DNA of 64,000 nucleotides from Nocardioides plantarum (lineage in GTDB: Bacteria > Actinomycetota > Actinomycetes > Propionibacteriales > Nocardioidaceae), in NCBI RefSeq assembly GCF_006346395.1, contig NZ_VDMS01000002.1:62001-126000 (forward strand), written 5' to 3'. A program made the position numbers and the translations under genes. Positions 34,891-46,815 of the stretch are shown in pieces. Below the pieces are notes generated by a model that ran no database searches, was not told where the DNA came from, and was given only the letters and a program-made list of their open reading frames with translations. Every line of letters begins with the position of its first letter. Position 1 is the stretch's first letter.

Positions 34891-34971
34891 GCCCCCGCGC
34901 GCCGGCTCTCGCACCGGGGGCTGTGGAGAACCGGCGGGGCCGTCGGTGGCCCGTGCCACGATGGCTGCGTC

Positions 34972-37900
34972 ATGAACATCCTGCGCCGTCTCACCGCTGC
35001 CGAGGTCGCTCGGCACTTCTCCCACGACACGCTCGTGCGTGCCCGTGGCTACACCGACGGCCTGGTCGAGTCCCCCCAGATCGGCGACCTGAGCGCCACC
35101 ACCGTGTCGGCCTCGGCCGAGGTGCGCGGCACCGACTACCACCCCTACGTCGTCCAGCTGCGCGCGTCCGCCCCGGCCGGCGCGCTGTCGCTGGCGACCA
35201 CCTGCACCTGCCCGGTCCACTTCCAGTGCAAGCACGGCGCGGCCCTGGCCCTGGCGCTCGGCGAGATGTTCTCCACCCCCACCGAGCTGACCTGGGAGCA
35301 GCGGCTGGCCGAGCTGGTCGGCGACCTGGCCGACCTCGCGCCGCCGGACGTCGAGCCCGCGCCCCTCGCGCTGCAGCTGAGCTGGGACGAGGGCAAGGGG
35401 CACCGCGTCTTCTACCAGTCCGGCCCCCTGCTGCGGCTGCGCCCGATGCGCCCGGGCAAGAAGCAGGGGTGGATCAAGAGCGGCATCTCCTGGACCAACG
35501 TGCCGGGTGCGGTGCAGAGCCAGCGCTACGAGCCGGCGCAGGTCGAGGTCCTCAAGGCCCTGCACGCGGCGCTCGAGCGTCACGGCGGCTACTGGTACGC
35601 CGGCCGCGAGCCGACGGTGGGCGACTTCGGTCCCGATGCCGTCCCCCTGCTCCTCGAGGCCCGGGGGGCCGGGCTCCCCCTCCTGCTCCAGCAGCTCACC
35701 GCGCTCCACCTCGAGGAGAAGCCAGTCGAGCTCTCCGCCGACGTCCGGGCGACCGGCGACGGGTCCGAGGTCGCGGTCGGCCTCGACCACGGCGGCCGGC
35801 TGTGGCACGGCGACGAGGTCGGCCTGTGGGGCGACCCGGCCCACACAGCACTCCTCGACCACGGCGACGGCGAGCTGACCCTGGTGCGGCTGGCCCGCCG
35901 GCTCTCGCGGGGCCCGGCCCGGGTCCTGGCCGCCCCGCCGCTCACGCTCCCGCCCGAGGCCACCGACCGGCTCCCCGACGAGCTCACCCGGCTGCGCCGG
36001 CTGCTGCCCCTCGGGTCACGTGACGGCACCGTCGAGGTGCCCGAGCCGGCCACGCCGCGGCTGCGGCTGACCGTCCGGTGGACGGGCGCCGATGCCGCCT
36101 CCCTGGTCTGGGAGTGGGTCTACGGCGACCGCGTGCTCCCTTGGGAGGCCAGCCACCCCGTGCGACAGCGCAGCCTCGAGCGCGCCCTGCTCCAGCGCCT
36201 CCCCGAGCAGCCCTCCCCCACCCCGCGTGAGGTCTCCGGGGTCGACGTCCTCCACCTCGCACTGCTCGAGCTGCCGGCCTGGCGCGCGTGCGACGACGTC
36301 GAGGTGGTCGAGCTCGACGCACCCGAGTTCCGTGAGACCGAGGCGACCCCGGTCATCGGGTTCGAGGCCCGCGCGCCCCAGGAGCAGGAGGCAGTCACCG
36401 ACTGGCTCGACCTCTGGGTCACCATCACCGTCGACGGCGAGGCGGTCCCGCTGGCCGACGTGCTGGCCGCGATCACCCTCGGCGACGAGCACGTCGTGCT
36501 GCCCAGCGGACTCTTCTTCCGCACCGACCGCCCGGAGTTCGCCCAGCTGCAGTCCTTGGTGCAGGCGGCCGGCGAGCTCCGCGAGCCCGACGGCGACCGG
36601 ATCGGCGTGGGCCACCACGACCTCGGGCTGTGGGCCCAGCTGGCCGAGCTCGGCATCGTCGACGCCCAGGCGTCCGAGTGGGTGCGTCGTGCCCAGGCCC
36701 TGCGCGACCTGACCGACCTCCCGCGCCCCGAGCCGACCGGGGTGGTCTCGACCCTGCGCTCCTACCAGCTCGACGGCTTCCACTGGCTGGCGTTCCTGTG
36801 GCAGCACGGCCTCGGCGGCATCCTCGCCGACGACATGGGGCTCGGCAAGACACTGCAGGTCCTGGCGCTGGTGGCCCACACCCGGGCCAGCGACGACCGC
36901 CCGTTCCTGGTCGTGGCCCCGACCAGTGTCGTGTCGGCGTGGGTGACCGAGGCCGAGCGGCACACCCCCGGCCTGCGCGTGCGCACCATCACCGCCTCCG
37001 CCAAGCGTCGCGGCGAGACGATCGCCCAGATCGCCGGCGACGCCGACGTCGTGGTCACCAGCTACACCCTCCAGCGCCTCGAGACCGAGGCCTACACCGA
37101 GGTCTCCTGGGCGGGCCTGGTCCTCGACGAGGCCCACCAGGTCAAGAACCACCGCAGCCTGGCCTACTCCTCGGTCCGCAAGGTCGAGGCCCCGTTCCGC
37201 CTGGCCGTGACCGGCACGCCCTTCGAGAACCGCCTGCTCGAGCTGTGGTCGCTGCTGTCCATCGTCACCCCCGGCATCTACCCCCAGCCGTCCACGTTCC
37301 TCGACCACGTCGTGCGCCCGGTCGAGAAGGAGGGCGACGACAAGGCGCTGCACCGGTTCACCCAGCGGATCAAGCCGTTCGTGCTGCGCCGCACCAAGGA
37401 GCTCGTCGCCGCCGACCTGCCCCCCAAGCAGGAGCAGACCCTGGCGGTCGACCTGCACCCCCGCCACCGCAAGCTCTACGACACCCACCTGGCCAAGGAG
37501 CGTCAGCGCATCCTCGGGCTGGTCGAGGACTTCGACTCCAACCGGGTCGCGATCCTGGCCGCACTCACCAGGCTGCGACAGCTCGCGCTCGACCCCGCCC
37601 TGGTCGACCCCGCTCACGAGTCGATCGGCTCGGCCAAGCTCGACGTCCTGGTCGAGCACCTCACCGAGCTCGCCGCCGAGGGCCACCGGGCCCTGGTCTT
37701 CAGCACCTTCACCGGCTTCCTGCGCCGAGTGCGCGACCGACTCGACGCCGCCGGCCTCGAGAGCGTCTACCTCGACGGCTCGACCACGGGTCGTGGTGCT
37801 CTCATCCAGTCCTGGCGAGACGGCGCGGCACCGGTCTTCCTGATCAGCCTCAAGGCCGGCGGCGTGGGGCTCACCCTCACCGAGGCCGACTACGTGTTCG

Positions 37901-38133
37901 TGCTCGACCCCTGGTGGAACCCCGCCGCCGAGGCCCAGGCCGTCGACCGCGCCCACCGCATCGGCCAGACCCGGACCGTGATGGTCTACCGGCTCGTCTC
38001 GACCGACACCATCGAGGACAAGGTCATGGAGCTCAAGGCACGCAAGGCCGCCCTCTTCGCCCGGGTCATCGACGGCGACGGCGCCACCTCGCAGTCGATC
38101 ACCGCCGACGACATCCGGGCCCTGTTCGACTGA
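34972..38133 (+). CDS. SNF2-family helicase with SWIM zinc finger
   Basis: A 1053-residue ATP-dependent DNA translocase. A SWIM finger is at residues 78-88 (Cys78, Cys80, Cys86, His88 in CTCPVHFQCKH). The middle region of about 500 residues has no known motif by eye. SNF2 motifs follow: DDMGLGKT at about 620-627, LDEAHQVKNH at about 718-727. The helicase C part has LVFSTFTGFLRRVRDRL and the VI motif QAVDRAHRIGQTRTV. It is likely a chromosomal remodelling or repair factor; no methylase or nuclease neighbour suggests a defence role. Confidence 0.93.
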   Translation: MNILRRLTAAEVARHFSHDTLVRARGYTDGLVESPQIGDLSATTVSASAEVRGTDYHPYVVQLRASAPAGALSLATTCTCPVHFQCKHGAALALALGEMFSTPTELTWEQRLAELVGDLADLAPPDVEPAPLALQLSWDEGKGHRVFYQSGPLLRLRPMRPGKKQGWIKSGISWTNVPGAVQSQRYEPAQVEVLKALHAALERHGGYWYAGREPTVGDFGPDAVPLLLEARGAGLPLLLQQLTALHLEEKPVELSADVRATGDGSEVAVGLDHGGRLWHGDEVGLWGDPAHTALLDHGDGELTLVRLARRLSRGPARVLAAPPLTLPPEATDRLPDELTRLRRLLPLGSRDGTVEVPEPATPRLRLTVRWTGADAASLVWEWVYGDRVLPWEASHPVRQRSLERALLQRLPEQPSPTPREVSGVDVLHLALLELPAWRACDDVEVVELDAPEFRETEATPVIGFEARAPQEQEAVTDWLDLWVTITVDGEAVPLADVLAAITLGDEHVVLPSGLFFRTDRPEFAQLQSLVQAAGELREPDGDRIGVGHHDLGLWAQLAELGIVDAQASEWVRRAQALRDLTDLPRPEPTGVVSTLRSYQLDGFHWLAFLWQHGLGGILADDMGLGKTLQVLALVAHTRASDDRPFLVVAPTSVVSAWVTEAERHTPGLRVRTITASAKRRGETIAQIAGDADVVVTSYTLQRLETEAYTEVSWAGLVLDEAHQVKNHRSLAYSSVRKVEAPFRLAVTGTPFENRLLELWSLLSIVTPGIYPQPSTFLDHVVRPVEKEGDDKALHRFTQRIKPFVLRRTKELVAADLPPKQEQTLAVDLHPRHRKLYDTHLAKERQRILGLVEDFDSNRVAILAALTRLRQLALDPALVDPAHESIGSAKLDVLVEHLTELAAEGHRALVFSTFTGFLRRVRDRLDAAGLESVYLDGSTTGRGALIQSWRDGAAPVFLISLKAGGVGLTLTEADYVFVLDPWWNPAAEAQAVDRAHRIGQTRTVMVYRLVSTDTIEDKVMELKARKAALFARVIDGDGATSQSITADDIRALFD

Positions 38134-38206
38134 TGCGCCCCGACAGCGGTGGCCTCCGGGCCCGGATACTCACGCGGTGGCCGTCCGGCCGGGTCAGGGT
38201 AGGGCC

Positions 38207-38977
38207 ATGCCGATGACCACGACCACGACCATGACCGTGCCGCTCGCCGCCGACCGGTTCCAGGCCTTCAGTCCCGAGCACCAGGCCCTGATGGCGCTCG
38301 CCCTGCTCGGGTGCGTGGTCGCAGCCCTCCTCGGACGTCGGCTGGCCCGGGGCGAGGGAGGCACCGAGCAGCGAGTGCGCCGCGGGTTCGCCCTCGTGCT
38401 GCTCGCCTACACCGTGCCGTTGCAGGTGCTCCAGCTGCTGCCGGGCGACTTCGACCTCGGCACCTCGCTGCCCATGCAGGTGTGCGACCTGAGCTGGATG
38501 CTGGCGGCCTTCGCCCTGTGGACCCGCCACCGCGGCGCCTGCGCGCTCCTCTACTTCTGGGCCTCCACCCTGGTCACCCAGGCGATCGTGACCCCGTCGC
38601 TCCAGCAGGCCTTCCCCGACCCGCGGTGGTGGATGTTCTGGGGCATGCACCTGGCCAGCGTCTGGGCCATGGTCCTGCTCGTCTCGCTCGGCGAGCGCCC
38701 GACCTGGCGCGGCTACCGGGTGGCCGTCGCGGCGACGTTGGTGTGGGTCGCCGCGATGATGACGTTCAACGCCGCGCTCGACACCAACTACGGCTACCTC
38801 AACCGCAAGCCCGCCGTCAGCTCACCACTCGACCTGCTGGGCCCCTGGCCCGGTTACGTCGTCGTCGAGATCGTCGTGATCGCGGTCGTCTGGGCGCTGC
38901 TGACGCTTCCGTGGACCATCAGCGACTCCAGTCGGTCCCGGGTGGACGTGCCTCGAGCCACGACTGGAAGCCGGTGA
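38207..38977 (+). CDS. TIGR02206-family membrane protein
   Basis: A 256-residue protein with about six or seven membrane segments, matching TIGR02206 (YwaF-like) by LPMQVCDLSWMLAAFALW, WGMHLASVWAMVLLV and NYGYLNRKPAVSSPLDLLGPWPGYV. Function unknown. ATG 38207 is preferred to 38177, with GGTCAGGGTAGGG upstream. The last 20 codons overlap the convergent DUF2550 gene by 59 bases. Confidence 0.87.
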   Translation: MPMTTTTTMTVPLAADRFQAFSPEHQALMALALLGCVVAALLGRRLARGEGGTEQRVRRGFALVLLAYTVPLQVLQLLPGDFDLGTSLPMQVCDLSWMLAAFALWTRHRGACALLYFWASTLVTQAIVTPSLQQAFPDPRWWMFWGMHLASVWAMVLLVSLGERPTWRGYRVAVAATLVWVAAMMTFNAALDTNYGYLNRKPAVSSPLDLLGPWPGYVVVEIVVIAVVWALLTLPWTISDSSRSRVDVPRATTGSR

Positions 38978-39359
38978 GGGAGCCGGCGCTCAGCGCGAGC
39001 TCGACGTCACCGGAGGCCGAGAGGCACACGATCACCACGTGGTCGGGATAGAGCGAGAGCCGCTCGGTCCCGAACGCCTCGCGGCGCCCGTCGTAGCTGA
39101 GCGAGTCGCGAGCCCAGACCCGCTTGGGCCGCGGGGCGAGCGAGAACAGCCGGAACCACTCGAGCCGCTCACCTGAGTAACGTCCGATCCCGAGCACCCA
39201 ACCGCGCCCGTCACCAGAGGTGCGGACGCGGTGGCTGAGCTCGAACGTGCCGCCGTGGCGGGTGATCAGACGACGTCGTACGACGAGGGCGAGGCCGTAG
39301 AGCAGAGCCAGGATGAGGATCGCGCCGGCAGCGTCGAGCGTCCACTCCCACCACGCCAT
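38919..39359 (-). CDS. DUF2550 membrane-anchored protein
   Basis: A 146-residue protein with one N-terminal membrane segment (about residues 10-27) and a soluble part containing RVRTSGDGRGWVLGIGRYSGE and the YPDHVVIVCLSASGDVELAL strand region. The orthologue Rv1312 directly follows atpC in M. tuberculosis, so this is a conserved tail of the ATP synthase operon. Function unknown. It overlaps the convergent TIGR02206 gene by 59 bases. Confidence 0.9.
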   Translation of the reverse strand: MAWWEWTLDAAGAILILALLYGLALVVRRRLITRHGGTFELSHRVRTSGDGRGWVLGIGRYSGERLEWFRLFSLAPRPKRVWARDSLSYDGRREAFGTERLSLYPDHVVIVCLSASGDVELALSAGSLTGFQSWLEARPPGTDWSR

Positions 39360-39427
39360 CTCGTCCGCTCGCTCCTTGCTCGGGGAGCGCTCACCCTAGC
39401 GGGAGAGCGCCAGCGCCGGACCTGGGG

Positions 39428-39829
39428 TCAGCGCACCTTCTCGGCCGCGCGGATGCGAGCCTCGGCACGCCGGATCCGACGCTCGGCGTCGTCGTCGGCG
39501 AGGCTGCCGTCGGGCTCCTGCTCGAGCTCGGCCCGCGCGGCGTCGACGTCGATCTCCTCGGCCAGCACGGCCCGCTCGGAGAGGATCGACACCCGGTCCG
39601 CCGCGACGGACAGGAAGCCCCCGTCGACGGCGGCGATGACGACCTCGCCCTCCTCGCCGGTGATCTCGACGACCGCGTCGGTGAGCAGCGACAGCAGCGG
39701 CGCGTGACCGCGCAGGACGCCGACGTCACCCTCGACCGTGCGGGCGATCACCATCGTGGCGCGACCGGACCACACGGTCCGGTCGGCCGCGACCAGCTCG
39801 ACCTGCAGCGCCTCCGAAGACCCGGCCAT
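39428..39829 (-). CDS. atpC: ATP synthase F1 subunit epsilon
   Basis: A 133-residue ε subunit of the F1 stalk. The N-terminal β-barrel is clear (LQVELVAADRTVWSG, EGDVGVLRGHAPLLSLL, FLSVAADRVSILSERA). The C-terminal helix part (about residues 92-133) is Arg/Glu-rich (ARAELEQEPDG, DDDAERRIRRAEARIRAAEK). It is one base downstream of atpD and is the last subunit gene of the operon. Confidence 0.97.
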   Translation of the reverse strand: MAGSSEALQVELVAADRTVWSGRATMVIARTVEGDVGVLRGHAPLLSLLTDAVVEITGEEGEVVIAAVDGGFLSVAADRVSILSERAVLAEEIDVDAARAELEQEPDGSLADDDAERRIRRAEARIRAAEKVR

Positions 39830-39830
39830 G

Positions 39831-41288
<1,458 letters not shown>

Positions 41289-42221
41289 CTACTCACTCCC
41301 TGCGTTCGCATCGGCGAGGGCGTTGACGCCACCGACGATCTCGCTGATTTCCTGGGTGATACCGGCCTGGCGGGCCTGGTTGGCGATACGGGTGTACTTC
41401 TTGATCAGCTCGGTGGCGTTGTCGGTCGCCGACTTCATCGCGCGCTGGCGGGCGGCCAGCTCGGACGCCGAGGCCTGCAGCATCGCGAAGAAGATGCGGC
41501 TCTGGACGTACTGCGGGAGCAGCCCGTCGAGCACCGCCTCCGGCGACGGCTCGAACTCGTAGAGCGGCAGCACGTCGCCCGACTCGGGAGCCGTGGTGCC
41601 CTCGACGACCTCGAGCGGCAGCAGCCGGATCGCGGTCGGCTCCTGGGTCAGCATCGAGCGGAACCGGGTGTAGACGACGTGGACCTCGTCGACCTCGGCG
41701 ACGCTGCGGTCGCCGTCGGCGTCGTCCTGGTCGGCCAGGAACGCCGAGATCAGCGCCTCGCCGACCTCGGCCGCGATGTCGTAGGACGGCTGGTCGGAGA
41801 AGCCGGTCCAGGACCGCACGATGTCGCGCCGGCGGAACCGGAAGTAGGCCTCGCCCTTGCGGCCGGCGACGTACCAGTCGATCTCCTTGCCCTCGCCGCG
41901 CAGCCGCTCGGCGAGGCGCTCGGCCTCCTTGAGCACGCTCGAGGAGTAGGCACCGGCCAGGCCGCGGTCGCTGGTGATGATCAGCACAGCGGCCCGCTTG
42001 GGGTCGTCCTGCTCGGTGGTCAGCGGGTGGTCGACGTTGGAGAACGTCGCCACCGCCGACACCGCGCGCGTCAGCTCGCGGGCGTAGGGAGCCGCGGCCT
42101 GGGCCCGCTGCTGCGCCTTGATGATCCGGGACGCAGCGATGAGCTCCATGGCGCGGGTGATCTTCTTGGTCGACTCGACCGACTTGATCCGGGCGCGGTA
42201 CTCACGCAGCGAGAGGGCCAT
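41289..42221 (-). CDS. atpG: ATP synthase F1 subunit gamma
   Basis: Central rotor, 310 residues. N-terminal coil [20 protein letters not shown] and [14 protein letters not shown] match the γ signature, and the C-terminal coil ([20 protein letters not shown]) closes the shaft. The middle Rossmann-like part has [16 protein letters not shown]. It lies seven bases after atpA and three before atpD. Confidence 0.98.
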   Translation of the reverse strand: MALSLREYRARIKSVESTKKITRAMELIAASRIIKAQQRAQAAAPYARELTRAVSAVATFSNVDHPLTTEQDDPKRAAVLIITSDRGLAGAYSSSVLKEAERLAERLRGEGKEIDWYVAGRKGEAYFRFRRRDIVRSWTGFSDQPSYDIAAEVGEALISAFLADQDDADGDRSVAEVDEVHVVYTRFRSMLTQEPTAIRLLPLEVVEGTTAPESGDVLPLYEFEPSPEAVLDGLLPQYVQSRIFFAMLQASASELAARQRAMKSATDNATELIKKYTRIANQARQAGITQEISEIVGGVNALADANAGSE

Positions 42222-42228
42222 GGACGCC

Positions 42229-43866
42229 TCAGCCCCGCTTCTGCTTGACGATGGTCTCCTGCTCGACCTCGTCGTCGCCGAGGGCCTCCTCGGAGGACTC
42301 CTTGCCGACCTTGATCGAGCCGCCGTCGGAGGTCTCGAACTGGTCGAGGAACGACTCGTAGGCGTCGGACAGACCGGCCTCGTCCTCGAACTTGTTGGTC
42401 TCGCGGATGGCCGCGAGCAGGCCGTCGTGGGAGCGACGCAGGTAGTCGAGGAACTCCTGCTCGAAGCGCAGGACGTCGCCGACCGGCACCTTGTCGAGGC
42501 GACCGGTCGTGCCGATCCACAGCGAGACCGTCATCTCCTCGAGCGGGTACGGCGAGTAGGCCGGCTGCTTGAGCAGGGCCATCAGGCGCTGACCACGGTC
42601 GAGCTGCTGGCGCGAGGCCGCGTCGAGGTCGGAGGCGAACATCGCGAAGGCCTCCATGGCGCGGAACTGCGCGAGGTCGACCTTGAGCGAGCCGGTCACG
42701 GCCTTCATCGCCTTGGTCATCGCCGCACCGCCCACGCGCGACACCGAGACGCCGACGTCGATGGCCGGGCGCTGGTTGGCCGCGAACAGGTCGGACTGCA
42801 GGAAGATCTGGCCGTCGGTGATCGAGATGACGTTGGTCGGGATGAACGCCGAGACGTCGTTGGCCTTGGTCTCGATGATCGGCAGACCGGTCATCGAGCC
42901 GTGGCCGAGCTCATCGGACAGCTTCGCGCAGCGCTCGAGCAGGCGGCTGTGCAGGTAGAAGACGTCACCCGGGTAGGCCTCGCGGCCCGGCGGACGGCGC
43001 AGCAGCAGCGACACGGCGCGGTAGGCCTCGGCCTGCTTGGTCAGGTCGTCGAACACGATGAGGACGTGCTTGCCGTCGTACATCCAGTGCTGGCCGATGG
43101 CCGAGCCGGTGTAGGGGGCGAGGTACTTGAACCCGGCGCTGTCGGACGCCGGCGAGGCCACGATGGTCGTGTACTCGAGAGCACCGGCCTCCTCGAGGGC
43201 GCCGCGGACAGCAGCGATCGTCGAGCCCTTCTGGCCGATGGCGACGTAGATGCAGCGGACCTGCTTGTCGGGGTCGCCCGACTCCCAGTTCTTCTTCTGG
43301 TTGATGATCGTGTCGATCGCGATCGTCGACTTGCCCGTGGCGCGGTCGCCGATGATGAGCTGGCGCTGGCCGCGGCCGATCGGGGTCATCGAGTCGATGG
43401 CCTTGATGCCGGTCGCGAGCGGCTCGTGCACGGACTTGCGGTGCATCACCGACGGCGCCTGGAGCTCCAGGGCGCGACGCTCGGAGGACTCGATGTCGCC
43501 GAGGCCGTCGATCGGGGTGCCGAGGGGGTCGACCACGCGGCCGAGGAAGTTGTCACCCACCGGGACCGAGAGGATCTCGCCGGTGCGGCGGACCGTCTGG
43601 CCCTCCTCGATCTTGTCGAAGTCACCGAGGACGACGACACCGATCTCGCGGGTGTCGAGGTTGAGCGCCAGGCCCAGGGTGCCGTCCTCGAACTCGAGGA
43701 GCTCGTTGGCCATGCAGGAGGGCAGTCCGCTGACGCGGGCGATCCCGTCGGCGGTCTGCGCGACCGTGCCTACCTCTTCCTTCGACGCCGCGTCGGGCTT
43801 GTAGTCGGCGACGTACTTCTGCAGCGCGTCCCGGATGTCGTCCGGACGGATGGAGAGCTCCGTCAT
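42229..43866 (-). CDS. atpA: ATP synthase F1 subunit alpha
   Basis: Non-catalytic nucleotide-binding subunit, 545 residues. Walker A is GDRATGKST at about residues 171-178, and the [20 protein letters not shown] signature is intact. After the usual end near residue 510 there is a C-terminal extension of about 35 residues ([20 protein letters not shown] and beyond), similar to the mycobacterial α extension that blocks ATP hydrolysis. ATG 43866 follows AGAAGGAAACG. Confidence 0.99.
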   Translation of the reverse strand: MTELSIRPDDIRDALQKYVADYKPDAASKEEVGTVAQTADGIARVSGLPSCMANELLEFEDGTLGLALNLDTREIGVVVLGDFDKIEEGQTVRRTGEILSVPVGDNFLGRVVDPLGTPIDGLGDIESSERRALELQAPSVMHRKSVHEPLATGIKAIDSMTPIGRGQRQLIIGDRATGKSTIAIDTIINQKKNWESGDPDKQVRCIYVAIGQKGSTIAAVRGALEEAGALEYTTIVASPASDSAGFKYLAPYTGSAIGQHWMYDGKHVLIVFDDLTKQAEAYRAVSLLLRRPPGREAYPGDVFYLHSRLLERCAKLSDELGHGSMTGLPIIETKANDVSAFIPTNVISITDGQIFLQSDLFAANQRPAIDVGVSVSRVGGAAMTKAMKAVTGSLKVDLAQFRAMEAFAMFASDLDAASRQQLDRGQRLMALLKQPAYSPYPLEEMTVSLWIGTTGRLDKVPVGDVLRFEQEFLDYLRRSHDGLLAAIRETNKFEDEAGLSDAYESFLDQFETSDGGSIKVGKESSEEALGDDEVEQETIVKQKRG

Positions 43867-43946
43867 CGTTTCCTTCTCTCTTGGTTCGTACGTCGTGGGT
43901 GAGGCTGGGATGGCCGATCAGGTGGCCGGTGCGGCCGGGGGATGCG

Positions 43947-44756
43947 TCAGCCGGCGAGACGACGGCGGGCGTCGTCGAGCCTGCTCAGCACGGTGCCGTC
44001 GATGACGTCGTTGCCGATCTCGACCCGCAGGCCGCCGAGGACGGTCGGGTCGACGACGGTGTTGAGGTGGACCGGGCGGCCGTACTGGGTGGTGAGGGCC
44101 TCGGCCAGACGGCTGGTCTCGGCCTCGGTCAGCTCGCGGGCGACCCGCACGGTGGCGACGCCCTCGCCGTGCACCTCGGCCACCGTCTTCTGGTAGGAGG
44201 CCAGGGCCGAGGAGACCGTGCGGTAGCTGCCCGCCAACGCCTGGGTGGCCAGCGTCCGCGTCGACGGCAGGGTCTTGCCCGTCAGGAGCCCGTCGATCAG
44301 CGCGGCCTTGTCCTGGACACTGCGGGCCGGGTCGCTCAGCGCGTCGCGCAGCTCCGGGTTGTTCTTGACCGCCTGCGCCCAGGTGAACAGCTCGTCGGCC
44401 AGCCGGCCCGAGTCGTGCCCGGCCGCCTTGACCAGGGTGACGACGCTCAGGTGCTCCAGGGTGTCGGCCAGGTCGCGGGTGGCGGTCCACCGGTGCCCCA
44501 CGGCCGTGGTGAGCACCGCCAGCGCGCCGTCGGCGACCTTGCCACCGAAGACCTCGGTGACCAGGCCCTGCTTGGCCTCGGCCGGGATCGAGCCGTCGGT
44601 GGCGAACCGCCGCAGCGCGCCCTCGGAACGCAGCGTCGTGGCCAAGGAGAACAGGTCGTCGGCCAGGCGTGCGGCCTGGTCGCCGGACCCGACGTGCGAG
44701 TCGAGCTCGTCCGTCACGGCGGCGAGTGCCTCGGCAGAGGCTCCGCGCAGGTCCAT
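43947..44756 (-). CDS. atpH: ATP synthase F1 subunit delta
   Basis: Peripheral-stalk δ subunit, 269 residues, the long actinobacterial form. The signature LGGLRVEIGNDVIDGTVLSR is near the C-terminus. Unlike M. tuberculosis, δ is not fused to a b' subunit here: atpF and atpH are separate genes, as in Streptomyces. It is 38 bases downstream of atpF and 80 bases before atpA. Confidence 0.96.
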   Translation of the reverse strand: MDLRGASAEALAAVTDELDSHVGSGDQAARLADDLFSLATTLRSEGALRRFATDGSIPAEAKQGLVTEVFGGKVADGALAVLTTAVGHRWTATRDLADTLEHLSVVTLVKAAGHDSGRLADELFTWAQAVKNNPELRDALSDPARSVQDKAALIDGLLTGKTLPSTRTLATQALAGSYRTVSSALASYQKTVAEVHGEGVATVRVARELTEAETSRLAEALTTQYGRPVHLNTVVDPTVLGGLRVEIGNDVIDGTVLSRLDDARRRLAG

Positions 44757-44794
44757 CAGTCAGTCCTCTTCTCGTTCACGACAGGGGTCACGGG

Positions 44795-45379
<585 letters not shown>

Positions 45380-45401
45380 CTACGACGAATCGTCGGGCTG
45401 G

Positions 45402-45686
<285 letters not shown>

Positions 45687-45719
45687 TCAGGTCTGGTGGA
45701 GCGGTGGGTCAGACGTGGA

Positions 45720-46538
45720 TCAGTGCTCGTCGGCCAGCGCGCCCTGGATGTACATGGCGTTGAGGAGGACGAAGACGTAGGCCTGCAGGAACTGGATCAG
45801 GATCTCGAGCATCGCCACCAGGATGAAGAGGACCCAGGCCAGGACGCCGACACCGATGTAGGCGCCACCCATCTCCTTGACGAGGTACTCGCCACCGAGG
45901 GCGAACAGGATCAGCAGCAGGTGGCCGGCGAACATGTTGGCGAACAGTCGCAGGGCCAGCGTGACCGGCCGCACGATGATGTTGGACATGAACTCCAGCG
46001 GAACCAGCAGCAGGAGGATCACGCCGCCGACGCCGGCCGGCACGGACTGGAGCTTGAGGTAGCCGAGGAAGCCGTGCTTCTGGATGCCGACGGCGTTGTA
46101 GATGACCCAGCTCATCAGGGCCAGCGAGTAGACCATCCCCGAGCGCGAGAACGTCGGGAACTGGATGACCGGGATCGTGGCCATCAGGTTGTTGATCAGC
46201 ACGAAGAAGAACAGCGCGAACAGGTAGGGCACGAAGCGCTGGAAGTCGTGGCTGCCGATGATGTCGCGGCCCAGCGAGTTGCGGACGAAGCCGTAGGCCT
46301 CCTCGCCGGCGAACTGCAGCTTGCCGGGGACCATCGCCCGCTTGCGCGAGGCGAGGTAGAACAGGGCGAAGACGAAGACCGCCGCGAGGACGATCTGGAT
46401 CATCGGCTTGGTGACGCCCGCGACCTGGGCCTGGCCCAGGAAGTCGAAGGTCCCGCTGCCGAAGACGGCGGGAAGGTCGAAGTCGGCCGGGCTCGGGGGC
46501 TCGAACTCTGCCTGTACGAGGCCGGTGACGAGGCTCAT
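45720..46538 (-). CDS. atpB: ATP synthase Fo subunit a
   Basis: Stator half-channel subunit, 272 residues, with five to six membrane segments. The essential Arg is in LALRLFANMFAGHLLL and the C-terminal helix has LIQFLQAYVFVLLNAMYI. ATG 46538 (MSLVTGLVQAEF) follows an AGAGGAG ribosome site; the in-frame reading to 46595 is not needed. It is the first of the eight standard subunit genes. Confidence 0.98.
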   Translation of the reverse strand: MSLVTGLVQAEFEPPSPADFDLPAVFGSGTFDFLGQAQVAGVTKPMIQIVLAAVFVFALFYLASRKRAMVPGKLQFAGEEAYGFVRNSLGRDIIGSHDFQRFVPYLFALFFFVLINNLMATIPVIQFPTFSRSGMVYSLALMSWVIYNAVGIQKHGFLGYLKLQSVPAGVGGVILLLLVPLEFMSNIIVRPVTLALRLFANMFAGHLLLILFALGGEYLVKEMGGAYIGVGVLAWVLFILVAMLEILIQFLQAYVFVLLNAMYIQGALADEH

Positions 46539-46560
46539 CTCGGGCACTCCTCTTTCTCGA

Positions 46561-46785
46561 CTAGCGGGATTCGGTGGGTGCCCGGAAGCGGGCAAAGGTC
46601 TGGTAGAGCGCCAGGGCGACGCCGAGCAGGATGCCGATCACGATCATGAAGCTGGTGCCCCACCATCGGTCGAGCAGCCATCCGACGCCACCGTAGAGCA
46701 GCACGCCGGCCACGAGGTAGCCGAACGCGAGCCACGGGTCGCCACGCGGCGAGTCCTGCGTCAGCTCGTCGTCGGGCTTGCTCAT
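46561..46785 (-). CDS. AtpZ/AtpI-like small membrane protein
   Basis: A 74-residue protein with two membrane segments (about residues 19-36 and 45-65) and a polar N-terminus. GWLLDRWWGTSFMIVIGILL is typical of the AtpZ/AtpI family that assists Fo assembly or Mg2+ supply. It is 22 bases before atpB. Confidence 0.88.
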   Translation of the reverse strand: MSKPDDELTQDSPRGDPWLAFGYLVAGVLLYGGVGWLLDRWWGTSFMIVIGILLGVALALYQTFARFRAPTESR

Positions 46786-46815
46786 CGCGTGCCGGACAAT
46801 AGCAGTCGCGGAGGG

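Noticed and set aside
34972..38133. SNF2/SWIM protein as part of a phage-defence system
   Set aside because: No methylase, nuclease, Dnd/BREX or PLD partner is adjacent. Neighbours are a cobalamin enzyme and a membrane protein found in ordinary chromosomal settings.
39360..39427. A small hairpin GCTCC/GGAGC as the atp operon terminator
   Set aside because: The stem is only five base pairs and DUF2550 follows in the same direction, so termination there is doubtful.
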